In this document: positions 11,795-20,480 of the stretch, piece after piece
Position numbering within the stretch: position 1 is the stretch's first letter
How the letters are laid out: the number at the start of each line of letters is the position of its first letter
From: Agrypnia vestita
Lineage: Eukaryota > Arthropoda > Insecta > Trichoptera > Phryganeidae
Direction: 5' to 3'
Length of the DNA stretch: 64,000 nucleotides
NCBI GenBank assembly: GCA_016648135.1
Contig: JADDOH010004207.1
Coordinates: 186,001-250,000 of the forward strand
Program-made: the position numbers and the translations under genes
The notes under the pieces: generated by a model
What the model was told of the DNA's origin: nothing
Databases searched by the model: none
The model's input: the letters and a program-made list of their open reading frames with translations, nothing else

Positions 11795-11965
11795 GTCCCT
11801 CGGAGACAGTGAAGAGGTTTTGTGTGGACGCCTCCCCATTCCGTTCATATTCACACGAGCGTCAACGGGACTTAATCGTTAAAAAAATGCCGAACGTGGA
11901 TGGCAAAAGTATAGGGCCGATATGGGAACTATTGCTCAGAGAGTGGCCCTGGTGTGGTAGTTCTC
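11795..11965 (+). repeat. Dispersed repeat, copy 1 (partner at 49420-49560)
   Basis: Shares with 49420-49560 an ordered set of blocks: ACAGTGAAGA, TGG-CGCCTC, a CTTAATCGTTAAAA / TTTAGCATTAAAATAATGCC stretch, then AGTGCAGGGCCGATATG. The second copy is followed by a LINE-like C-terminal remnant, so this may be part of a LINE coding end. Confidence 0.4.
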
Positions 11966-12184
11966 TCTTCCCTGTTTTGATGATACATTGTAACTCTGTT
12001 GATTTGGCTTGTTTAATGTTTACCTAGTAAGACGGATATAAGTCCTAACCCTGTTATATCGAAAAAATAATATATTAAAGCGTACCCAATGATTCTTAGC
12101 ATTTTAGTGAATAGCTGCAATTAATCAGAAGGTTTCAATCAAATATCTACGTTTTTCATCTCTTATTATCAAAATTTATCATTG

Positions 12185-12340
12185 TCAGCCGTTTTATTTG
12201 CACCGCTGGATGAAAGCCTCACCAAGTGTCTCAGATTTTCTCTGTCCATTGTTATTCGCCGCCACTTGTGTCCGCAGAGTTTGATTACTTCATCAGTCCA
12301 GTGTATTTTGGAGTCTGCCTGCTTGCCAATTTTCCAAATT
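12185..12340 (-). pseudogene. LINE 3'-end remnant
   Basis: Read on the minus strand, it encodes KIHWTDEVIKLCGHKWRR followed by MDRENLRHL. The same family is seen on plus at 26485-26615 (RWTDEVKFCG, MDREKWKTLGEAFIQQ). This is the C-terminal tail of an RTE-like LINE, without catalytic parts. Confidence 0.5.
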
Positions 12341-13120
12341 AAAAATATTAGTATAATTAAAAATGCAATGTCATGAAAAATCTTGAAAAAAAAACATTAA
12401 AATAATTAGTCAATTTTATTTAAGTCTTATTAGACTGAAAATGTTTCGCCTGGCAACAACGTAGGTTATGTACACATTTTAATGAGATACATTATACTGT
12501 ACTCGCTTTTATTTACTACCCGGCTTTGCTCGAGATTTGAATTTTTATATTTAATATTAAATTCCCATATATTTAACTGTAAAACGTTGAAACATCCTAC
12601 ATTATGTCTGCAAAAATTTTCTCGGTGGATCACTCCCCACTCTTTTATAATCTGATTTTAATTAATTTTAACCAATCACAAAGTAGGTGAATTTTTGTAC
12701 CCACGTGACTTGTATGATTACTTTTTGATTTAATATATAATTGTGTTGGTTATTAATAAAAATTTGCAGCGTTTCATATGTTTTGCTTTATATGTAATAG
12801 TTTGTTAGTCAAGGGTTACCAAGAAGGGTCTAGAAGTTCCCTCAACAATATATTCTTGAACATTCTAGATAGTTCTGGCATGTAAAAGTACATAAAATAA
12901 CATTTAAATTAAATGGCTATACCAGAAATACTGACCTGCAAATATAAAATTACCAATAGGTTAAACATTGAACATTTGATATATTTAATGAAAAAATAAA
13001 GATACTTTATAAAATAAAGAAATAAATTATTAAAAACAAACATCTTCTTGTATCAGAATAGCGACATACAGCATGCTACGTAAGAGCGAGAGATAATATA
13101 CATATTTTTTTTTTATTTAA
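12341..13120. other. AT-rich sequence, nothing recognised
   Basis: No frame, RNA gene or clear repeat is supported. Confidence 0.45.
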
Positions 13121-13124
13121 AAAA

Positions 13125-13310
13125 AATAGAGATGCAAAAATATGGAATAGGTGTCGCACCAATATTTTTACTATTTTCAAAATAAGCTAAACGCTTATGT
13201 TATGAAAATAGGACACCAGCAAGTTAGTCCTTGCTCTAACCTGCTTGTGTCCTGGAACACCAAATCACTAGCTAAGCGTTATGACCACTACACCAATAAG
13301 TTAAACGGCA
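13125..13310 (-). mobile_element. tRNA-related SINE-like element with internal hairpin
   Basis: On the minus strand an A-box-like TGGTGTAGTGG is followed by a hairpin (GGACAC..AGTTAG pairing with CTAAC..GTGTCC, 13211-13253) and a tail. The tail (GTTTAGCTTATTT, GAAAATAGTAA, AATATTGGTGCG) matches 28000-28065 on plus. The A box, shared tail and dispersed copies suggest a SINE; the B box is degenerate. Confidence 0.4.
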
Positions 13311-13790
13311 TGGTTTCTTAAATACAGCTGTTGTATTGCATTAGAGACATTTCTTGGGGAAATAAATAATTTCAGACTGTTCAATAAACAACTGAAAAGG
13401 TTTGTGATCGGGAGGAGATAGTCCGTAAATCGATGTGATTATCTACAATTAAATTTGATTTTTTTTTATGTACATTTCTTCATTATTATAGTTATTAAGA
13501 ATGTATAGTGTTTGATATTCTCTCATACTAACAACATTTGCCTGGAAACTTGCCATTTTGTATTATATCTGATCCAGTGTGCCTAAAATATTAAAATAAA
13601 TTAAATAGAAAAGTGTTCTTAACTATTTCCAAGTAAAGTGTATCATTTACCAAAGTTCCCGCACAAACTCCAATACGCGAACAGCGAAAAATAGCGGTAA
13701 ATACGTGACAATATGTTAATCGAAAATATTATTTTTGAAAATAAATTTCAATAGTTATAACTGCAAACTATAAAAGTGTGTTGTGTTACT
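13311..13790. other. AT-rich sequence upstream of candidate exon
   Basis: No clear TATA/initiator arrangement can be assigned and nothing coding is recognised. Confidence 0.4.
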
Positions 13791-13792
13791 AA

Positions 13793-13870
13793 ATGGGATT
13801 TAAGGTTTCCCTAATCACGAGCATCTGCGCGAGTACGCTCCTGGTAGCGCGCATCGAGGTCCTGCCGAAG
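13793..13870 (+). CDS. Candidate first coding exon with signal peptide, product unknown
   Basis: An ATG opens a 26-codon frame. It begins MGFK, continues with a hydrophobic stretch (VSLITSICASTLLVA) and ends RIEVLPK. It then runs directly into AAG/GTAAGC, a consensus splice donor, giving a phase-0 intron. The charge-hydrophobic-short polar pattern is that of a secretory signal peptide with possible cleavage after LVA. Third codon positions are G/C-rich although the surroundings are AT-rich, and downstream GC-rich sequence continues to about 14120. No matching second exon is found in the window, so the gene would have to extend with a long intron. The exon is too short to identify a product, and it could be chance. 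The upstream context (CTAA before ATG) is a weak start context. Confidence 0.35.
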
Positions 13871-14125
13871 GTAAGCCAATTAAGATCTTCATTAGTGTTA
13901 GCCAAGGTCACTCTTCCGAGAACACGCTTCACGGGGGCGCTATCTGCCTTTTCCCTTTTCGTGACGCCCCCCCCTGCCCCGGCCGAGGGCTCCTAATTAA
14001 GGGGGGCACTGGCGAGAGAGGACATAATTATTTAGCCGCCGTGTGAGATACGAGTTAATTGATACGGGGCCACACTAAATCACACCCCGTGCGCCCCGCG
14101 CCACCCGCTTCCCAGGACAGCTCTG
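13871..14125. promoter_or_regulatory. GC-rich island after candidate exon
   Basis: GC-rich sequence with a C-rich patch (13966-13982). It also contains homeodomain-like TAATTA cores (13994 and 14024). A possible intronic enhancer, by composition and position only. Confidence 0.25.
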
Positions 14126-14417
14126 AGTGATCATTCCACCGCTGTTAAAATACTTTGTTGATGCAATCCAACTGCAGGTTGCAGCGATTAGAGCTATACA
14201 TCACCGAGCTTCCGAAAAATATGCAAATTCTCTCATTATTTGTACGCAATATCTCCAACAGGTGTATCGTACCATGTTTATTCAGCGAGTACTCCGGTAA
14301 AATTTATCGGAAAACTTTAAAAGAGTAAGAGTAAGAGTAAATTTCGAAACATAATTATATTTAAAAGCCCATGGCTTACGACTTGTGTGAGCTGGCTTTA
14401 AGTTTTTATTTTTGCAC

Positions 14418-14605
14418 CAGCTGTAAACCGCAATGTCAATAAGTTGCCGCCTTCGGATTTGCTCGCCCGGGGTTCTAGTCCCTTCTCCAACCGTTTAATT
14501 TCGTTTTTTACCCGTGAATTCGAACGAAATTACGGAAGTTACACGAAGTTACGGGGACAGACAGATAGATAGACGGACAGAGGGACAGACAATGAAATTA
14601 TTATG
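14418..14605 (+). mobile_element. Helitron-like family A, degenerate copy
   Basis: Inverse orientation relative to 10602-10836. It shares CCGTTTAATTTCGTTTTTTA, GTGAATTCGAACGAAATTA and a GACAGACAGA-type tail. The CTAG end is mutated (CAGCTG at 14419). Confidence 0.45.
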
Positions 14606-14844
14606 TTTAGTTACAGAGAGAATCTTACACAGGCCAAATAAATTAGTTTTATAATAAGAAAATATTAATTTGGATAGAAATATTCGAATATTTATTTTTT
14701 TAAATCTGGATTCTTGATTCCAATGAAATTATCCAAGATTTGAGAATGATGGTCGTTTCTTAATCTATTCATGTATACCAAAATAAATCTTAGTAAAATA
14801 TACAGTGATAATATTTTTTAAATACAAAGTACAAAGTTTTTAAA

Positions 14845-14985
14845 TACTCGCCCGGGGTTCTAGTCCCTTCTCCAACCGTTTAATTTCGTTTTTTACCCGT
14901 GAATTCGAACGAAATTACGGAGTTTACACTAAGTTACGGGCAGACAGACAGGCAGACGGACTGACAACGGAACTATTATATTTAG
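14845..14985 (+). mobile_element. Helitron-like family A, partial copy
   Basis: Repeats the stretch of the 14418 copy from CTCGCCCGGGGTTCTAGTCC through the GACAGACAGG tail almost without change. This suggests a local duplication of that part. Confidence 0.5.
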
Positions 14986-15111
14986 ATATCCTTCATCTAA
15001 TTATCGTAGAACTATTTTCTTAAATTGTAACATCACAATAAAACGCGTTTATATTAAAAAATAAAAATATATTGTTGTGTACTCGCAGAATCGAATAAAA
15101 TAATTGAGGAA

Positions 15112-15832
15112 CAAAAAAGCAAAGGTAGAAGTATCTCATTTAAGTGTTTCTGAAATAAATACAAAAAAATCTGTCAGCCCTTAAGGAAATTTCTCTGGAA
15201 TCTATGAAACCTACATCTTATTTGAAAAAAAATTAAAATGTATAAATTAATAAACAAATTTTTATTAATCAATTAGAAGAGACACACAGAAAAATCAAAT
15301 TAAGGAAAAATAATTCAAGAACACATTCATATTTGTAAAGTAGTAATTTGAACTACCGTATCAAAAAAGTGAATTTCTCTATGGACAAAAATAAAAATTA
15401 ATCAATTAATAAAAATGAGAATTACATATAAAGTCGATATATTCACGGAAATCTACAAAGCTCCTATAGCTTAGTGGTCAGAACACCGGCCCCGGAAAGG
15501 AGGTGACCCGAGTTCGAATCCCGGTAGTAGCCAAAATATTGTTTCGTAAATTAGATTTTTCTGCGTGTCTTTCTAATTGATTAATTAATTTGGTTTTAAG
15601 GAAAAATATTGTAACTGCATTTCTAATTGATTAATAAAAATTTGTTTAATAATTCACAGAACTCTATTCTGAAATTGCAACTTTACAACAATAATAATGT
15701 GTTTTCTTTAGTATACCTATATAAATTAATTTTTAACTTTTAAATATAGATGTTTCTGTGTTTGTTACCAAATAGAGATTGCTGCTTTTGATATTCACAT
15801 AATTGGATATTGTTGTCTTTACTTTTAATAGA
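15112..15832. mobile_element. Inverted-repeat (MITE-like) element with SINE inside
   Basis: The left end reads AAAAGCAAAGGTAGAAGTAT and the right end (15806-15832), reverse-complemented, reads TATTAAAAGTAAAGACAACA. These are related termini, also seen at 42129 and 42611 and in part at 16498. Inside, a second inverted pair (about 15262-15300 and 15550-15590, each holding GATTTTTCTG.GTGTCT or its complement) surrounds a tRNA-like sequence. No transposase is present. Confidence 0.45.
15460..15532 (+). tRNA. tRNA-like SINE head or tRNA pseudogene
   Basis: A 73-base segment with a 6/7-paired acceptor stem (GCTCCTA / TAGTAGC) and a perfect A box (TAGCTTAGTGG). The B box is AGTTCGAATCCC and the T arm is near-normal (one A-C mismatch). 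The anticodon stem cannot pair, so decoding function is unlikely. The sequence after it (AAAATATTG..GATTTTTCTG) is shared with 40560-40625, which marks it as the head of a SINE family rather than a working tRNA gene. Confidence 0.45.
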
Positions 15833-15984
15833 GATTTGGAAACATGACTTTAGAAGGGATAGTGCTTAATTGCTAATAAAATGTCAAATTCAGTACATTC
15901 TCAATTCTGCGATCTGCAATCCTCGGTGGCTGCATTTAAAACATTTAATTTTTTTTGGATGTTGCCTTTGATGCCCCTCAATTT

Positions 15985-16285
15985 GGCTCGAATCTGAAAT
16001 ATGAAATAAAAGTATTTTGTATTTGAGATTGGTTCGTTTTGTGAGGCGACGCGGCACTCCTGGTATCGGCGGCGGGCAGCGGCACAGGAGTGCGCAGCGC
16101 AGGAGCGGTGTAACGTGGGCAGGTTAGACCGGTGATAAGGGCGGCTCGCCCCGAGGATTCCAAATAAAATAAGGCCGGCGCAGATTGCGGAGCCAGTTTA
16201 GTGCGCGCTGTTAAGAGCTTTCGGTCCGGGGAGACCGACACGTCGACGTCAACGTCGTAATCAGCACCGAGCGAATTATCACTCG
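15985..16285. promoter_or_regulatory. GC-rich island, possible regulatory element or undetected exon
   Basis: A CpG-rich stretch (GGCGGCGGGCAGCGG near 16067; CACGTCGACGTCAACGTCG near 16240, which includes ACGT cores). An 87-codon minus frame lies over it but has no recognisable domain. Confidence 0.25.
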
Positions 16286-16497
16286 CAAATGGACATCTTA
16301 ACCCGACAGGAATAACGCGGCGTTATGGACACGCACCCATTTCTTGCAGTATTTATGTGACCCATTAAATATCAAATCGACAGAGTTTTCAACATATCTG
16401 AAACAAAACTACGTGACCACAAACGCCACTTCAATGGGCTTATGCAAAATAGTTATGAGACCAGGTGCAAGGCTTTTACTATAAAATATATAATTAT

Positions 16498-16620
16498 AAG
16501 CAAAGACAGCAATATCCCACTGAAATTTTTCTGAGATAAACACAAAAAACTGTCACCTCTCGACGAAATTTCTTTGGAATCTATGAAGCCTACGTCTCAT
16601 TGAAAATAAGGTTAAAAAAA
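16498..16620 (+). repeat. Partial copy of the 15112/42129 inverted-repeat family
   Basis: It shares GCAAAG.CAGCAATATCC, TTTCTGAGATAAACACAAAAA and GGAATCTATGAA with the left parts of those two elements; no right end is seen. Confidence 0.5.
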
Positions 16621-17194
16621 ATATTGATTGTATTATTTGTTTGTATCTACTTATATTATTTGATTAATTACACCTACATGTTTCGAAAAAACCTTTCCAT
16701 CGTCAGGGTATTATATATGTCAAAATATCAAAATGAATAATGTTTTTTGTTTTTCTAAATTATTTGAAAAATTATTTTTAAATATTATTGCTGAAGTTTT
16801 GGATTACTCGCAATTATTGAAAAAAAATTTAGAATTGGACTAGTATTTAAATTGAATTGATTATTAATAATATTTTGTTTACTATTACACTAATTTCTAA
16901 TAATTATAAATTATTCAATTTCAGACAAAAATTATTTATGCCTAAAATGGAAACTCCTAAATTTTTGTCAAAACCGTGATCATTTTCTAATAAAAGATTT
17001 GCAAATTCAGAAAAACCATAATTATTCAGACATCTCAAATGCTCTTTAACTCTTACATTGAAATTTTGAGCGGTTTTTCCAATATAAAACGCTGTACAAT
17101 CTTTACACGACAGTTTATAAACACCTGAATTGTCAAATATATAATCTTTATCTTTTGAATTTATGAGGAGTTTCCCTATATTATTATTTGTATA
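16621..17194 (-). mobile_element. 5'-truncated Penelope-like retroelement
   Basis: On the minus strand it carries the C-terminal GIY-YIG endonuclease part of a Penelope-like element. About 190 bp downstream of the stop lies a hammerhead-like terminus (16670-16711). It joins at about 17194 to the tail of another decayed gene. Reverse transcriptase is absent, so this is a 5'-truncated insertion, as is usual for retroelements copied from the 3' end. Confidence 0.7.
16670..16711 (-). ncRNA. Hammerhead-ribozyme-like motif in Penelope-like 3' end
   Basis: On the minus strand, stem I (ATACC with GGTGT, one G-T pair) flanks CTGACGA (16706-16700), which fits the CUGANGA core. Stem II is GGAAA (16698-16694) with TTTTC (16689-16685), including one G-T pair. 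GAAA follows, then a minimal AC-AT-GT stem III and cleavage triplet GTA. One base (16699) is unpaired before stem II, as in the 332-375 motif. The position downstream of a GIY-YIG coding region is where Penelope-like elements carry such ribozymes. Catalysis is not shown. Confidence 0.55.
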
Positions 17195-17293
17195 AGAAAT
17201 GCAATTGGAAAAGATTGTGTTTAGAAGTTCGTTTAGTGCTGATTTAAATAACTTTGTTATTGCCTCCAACTTGCTGTTCTTGAAAACCCCCAC
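16904..17293 (-). pseudogene. Chimeric frame: GIY-YIG endonuclease (Penelope-like) fused to an unrelated tail
   Basis: The 129-codon frame has two parts. Residues about 34-129 hold NNNIGKLLINSKDKDYIF, then SGVYKLSCKDCTAFYIGKTA and VRVKEHL. This is the GIY-YIG nuclease signature with the Cys pair typical of Penelope-like retroelements, which nick target DNA for reverse transcription. Residues 1-33 (KNSKLEAIT..NELLNTIFSNC) instead fit the C-terminal end of the decayed family that continues at 17195-19925. The fusion in one frame is probably a chance result of truncation at the insertion point. No ATG-initiated promoter or transcript is evident. The nuclease identity is firm; the origin of the first part is inferred. 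Confidence 0.7.
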
Positions 17294-17655
17294 CTATTGT
17301 TCAGGTTGTAGATTATTTCCTAATCAAACTTGAATTTGGTAATAAACGCGATGGAGGTGCTGTTAAGCCACTACATTTGTAGGTGCAAGAAATGATAATT
17401 TCACTGGTTTGTTCAGTCTTGTTGAACTAGCGAAGCTTATGTACCTATAATCATCATTAGATATTTCTGACTGCGGTGCACCATACATCAGAAAAAAATG
17501 CATTCCATTTTCCATCACTGTTTGGGAAAGCAATTTTCCTGTTGAAATATTGAGTCGGAGCATTTTTCAAAAATTTTCAAAGATTAGAGTAGGTATTCCT
17601 TTATTAAATAGTGCATAAGATGTGTCACAACCGGTCATAGAATGTAAAAATAATA
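17195..17655 (-). pseudogene. Decayed gene of a widespread unnamed repetitive family, C-terminal part
   Basis: On the minus strand the reading resumes beyond a mariner insertion. It gives FLHSMTGCDTSYALFNKG (just after 17655), then, after a frameshift near 17568, MYGAPQSEI..DDYRYISFA and LNKPVKLSFLAPTNVVA. A stop (17363-17365) follows, then QHLHRVYYQIQV, another stop, LGNNLQPEQ and the tail in the chimeric frame. The order of TGCDT, Y-G, LPPT-like and QH..R.YYQ.Q motifs is that of large uncharacterised proteins found in many invertebrate genomes in multiple copies. Function is unknown; multicopy spread suggests a mobile origin. At least two stops and one frameshift make it non-functional. Confidence 0.55.
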
Positions 17656-18941
17656 TTAGGTCCTTACATATGAAATTGGCGTTTTGCCGTACTGGCAAAT
17701 TTGATCTCAAATATCTTCTCTTTGGTTAGGAATTCCAAATCCAAATTTATACAGCTATTTACTCATGTATTTGTGTTTTGAAAATTATAATTCATTTGTT
17801 TTTTCCTCAATTGTTTTTTTCTTTGCGTCACTCAGTTTACAAAATGAAAAACTTGAAATATCGCGTTATTTACGAGTACGAGTTCCACCGTGGCACCAGT
17901 GCTGCAGAAACGGCTCGAAGGATTAATGATGTGTATGGCGACGGTGCCGCAAAAGAAAACACAGTGCGTTTTTGGTTCCAACGTTTTCGTTCTGGAAATT
18001 TCGACCTGCAGAACAAGCCCCGTGGACGGCCGGAGACCAAAGTTGATAATTAAGAATTGAAGGCTATTGTGGAAGCGGATCCATCGCAAACCACATCCGA
18101 GTTAGCTGCAGGCTGCGGTGTTAGTGATAAAACTGTTTTAATCCGCTTGAAGCAAATTGGTAAGGTGAAAAAGCTTGAAAGGTGGGTACCTCACAAATTG
18201 AGTGAAGCAAATCAACAAACGCGCGTTGACTGCTGCGTTGCATTACTCAACCGGCACAATAATGAAGGGATTTTAAATCGAATCATTACCTGTGATGAAA
18301 AGTGGATCCTGTACGATATCGGAAGCGCTCATCGCAATGGCTGAACCCTGCCGAACCAGCCAAACCATGCCCCAAGCGAAAATTGACTCCAAAAAAGTTA
18401 CTTGTGAGCGTTTGGTGGACTAGTGCTGGTGTCGTTCACTACAGCTTTCTTAAATCTGGCCAGACGATTACGGCAGATGTCTATTGTCAGCAACTGCAAA
18501 CCATGATGGAAAAGCTAGCTGCTAAACAACCGAGGCTGGTTAATCGCTCTAGGCCACTGCTGCTTCATGATAACGCTAGACCACACACTGCACAACAGAC
18601 GGCTACCAAGTTAGAGGAGCTTCAATTGGAATGTCTAAGACATCCACCGTACTCTCCGGACCTTGCCCCAACAGATTACCATTTTTTTTCTAAATTTGGA
18701 TAACTTCTTGCAAAGGAAAAAATTCAACTCCGATGGGGCAGTCCAAACCGCCTTCAAAGATTTTATTGATTCCCGTCCGAATGGTTTTTTTAGTAAAGGG
18801 ATCGATGAACTACCTATGAGATGGCAAAAGTGCATACATAGCAATGGTACATACTTTGATTAAATAAAAACATTATAATAAAAAAAAATCGGCTTTATGT
18901 TCCTCCCATACTAAACGTCAATTTCATATGTAAGGACCTAA
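17656..18941 (+). mobile_element. Mariner element, copy 1 (complete ends, dead gene)
   Basis: Full-length 1286-bp element bounded by TTAGGTCCTTACATATGAAA and its complement, with TA duplications at 17654-17655 and 18942-18943. Left and right inverted repeats agree over about 29 bp (the right has GACG where the left has GGCG). Relationship to the cecropia-type mariners (the group including Hsmar1) is inferred from the transposase and the TTAGG start. It is inserted into the decayed minus-strand gene that runs 17195-19925, between its ESDV and TGCDT blocks. Confidence 0.95.
17844..18863 (+). pseudogene. Mariner transposase, copy 1, disrupted
   Basis: Cut-and-paste DNA transposase. Translation starts at ATG 17844 (MKNLKYRVIYEYEF) as in the intact copy. 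Three lesions kill it: codon 70 GAA became TAA (18051-18053); one A is lost near 18318 right after the first catalytic block (ITCDEKWILYD); and one extra T sits in the T run near 18683-18690 just after the PDLAPTDYHFF block. Between lesions the sequence is close to the 29738 copy and keeps the consensus K in CDEKW, where the intact copy has M. The C-terminus reads MRWQKCIHSNGTYFD. Confidence 0.9.
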
Positions 18942-18943
18942 TA

Positions 18944-19925
18944 TATGATTTTTGCAATTAAGGCATTTTTCCAAGTTTTCATACGAATTTATTCGTGTTT
19001 CACTATCAACCTTTCGAAGTTTCTTATAAAAATGTTTTGGCTACATTGAGTTCTCTCTATTATTATTCTCTCCAATCCTGACAATTGTCTCTTATTTGAT
19101 GTTCTGATAGTTGCATAAATTATTGAAACATCAGATTCATCCCCGGCTTGTTTTTCTGGGATATTGATACCATGTAATTTTTGATACTATGTAACTTATT
19201 AACTGTAGCATGTCAATAAATGGCGGGATAAAATTTTTCTTTGACTGTCACATTTATACTTTCATTAAAACGAACCTCGTAAGAAGCAGAAATAGCAGCG
19301 GCTCGCCTCTGCTGCTCCATTGCCTATATTTTTAAAAGCGGCCGAACACAACAACATTTATCTAAACTGAAATGGTCTTGCAAATATTGAATATATCTAT
19401 CGAAAATGTTGGAGAAAGTATCTTTCTTTTGCCACACGACATGATTTAAAAGAAATCCATCGTCTATGACGTACGGTAGGATAGTGCCTATTTCAGCAGG
19501 TACTTATGAGTTCCTAGAGGTTGTAAAATTTTGATTTAACAGTTTTACGGTGTAAGGTAACGGCTGATTTCGTACTGTAAGTATTCACGAAGATATTCTT
19601 GGAATTTTTAATTTATAAAAGGAGTAAAGGATGAATAGGGATCTTGCAATTATGAACTTTGAGGAATTTGTTAACTGCCGAAAGTAGAAGTTATCTAAAC
19701 ACTTCAATTTAATGTTATCAAGCGTCAATCCAACAATTTTATCCATTGACTGCAGGCCAATTTCGCTTGGATTGTGACAGTTGTGTTATCTCCGACAGTT
19801 CCTGTAGCTATAAACACAGTTTGATTAACATTTGGAAAAGTTTTATGGAGTTTTTACTATTCAATAAGTTTACTTACTTCTGCAATATCTCTCGTTACTC
19901 GTGAATCTGTAACGTTATTCCGTAA
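18944..19925 (-). pseudogene. Decayed gene of the same unnamed family, upstream part
   Basis: Minus-strand blocks in order: SRVTRDIAEVSKLIE (about 19910-19865), NQTVFIATGTVGDNTT, GLQSMDKIVGLTLDNIKLK (about 19755), LPYVIDDGFLLNHVVW with TFSNIFDRYIQYL (about 19485-19390), MEQQRRAAAI, NVTVKEKFY and ESDVSIIYATI. They lie in different frames with several stops and shifts. The order agrees with my memory of the large multicopy invertebrate proteins that also carry the TGCDT block found beyond the mariner. The family has no established role that I can name. The open ends of both parts meet exactly at the mariner target site, so they were one gene copy before the insertion. Confidence 0.55.
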
Positions 19926-20295
19926 ACGAATTCATTGGTATATATCCCTTCTCCGCACTACATCTTGCAAAGGGTTAAACATATTGAAATAAATAATATT
20001 ATGCATATTGTTGATAATTCTAATACTATTTTGATAATACTACTTTCATTTTCTATAATACTAATTTCATTTTCTTCTGCAGCCTTATTCCTGGTACGGC
20101 TTTTGCCGGGTACGTTGACATAACGTTCACCAAGTACAGACTGCTTACAATAACCCTAGAAAACCTTGAATAAGACAGTTCACGGAGAAAGAGGCCTCTA
20201 CGATTGGAGTCGTCAGTGGAACGGGGGATGACATTTTTGGTTTGAAGAATGGTAGAGCAGGATCGATGTCAAGTTTATAAACATTAAATAAGTTG
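19926..20295. other. Unassigned sequence upstream of the decayed gene
   Basis: May hold more of the same decayed gene on minus but no block is recognised. Confidence 0.3.
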
Positions 20296-20480
20296 GGTAA
20301 TGTGGATGTGGATGTCATTGTGCGGGCCGGATGTGGGAGTGTCCTCGCGATGCTATCGCCGCGGGCGCGGAGGGCGCTCCAGGACCCGCGGTGAGAGCTG
20401 GCTCCATTGTGTACAGATGCGTGCCGCACGCCCGACAGCGGACACCGGCGGGCACCAGCGGATCTGCGGAGGCACACAAC
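20296..20480. promoter_or_regulatory. GC-rich island
   Basis: A CpG-rich patch (for example CGCCGCGGGCGCGGAGGGCG near 20357). Overlapping frames on both strands are shadows of composition. Candidate regulatory element only. Confidence 0.2.

Noticed and set aside
15460..15532. Functional tRNA gene
   Set aside because: A and B boxes and acceptor stem are good, but the anticodon stem does not pair and the following tail belongs to a SINE family.
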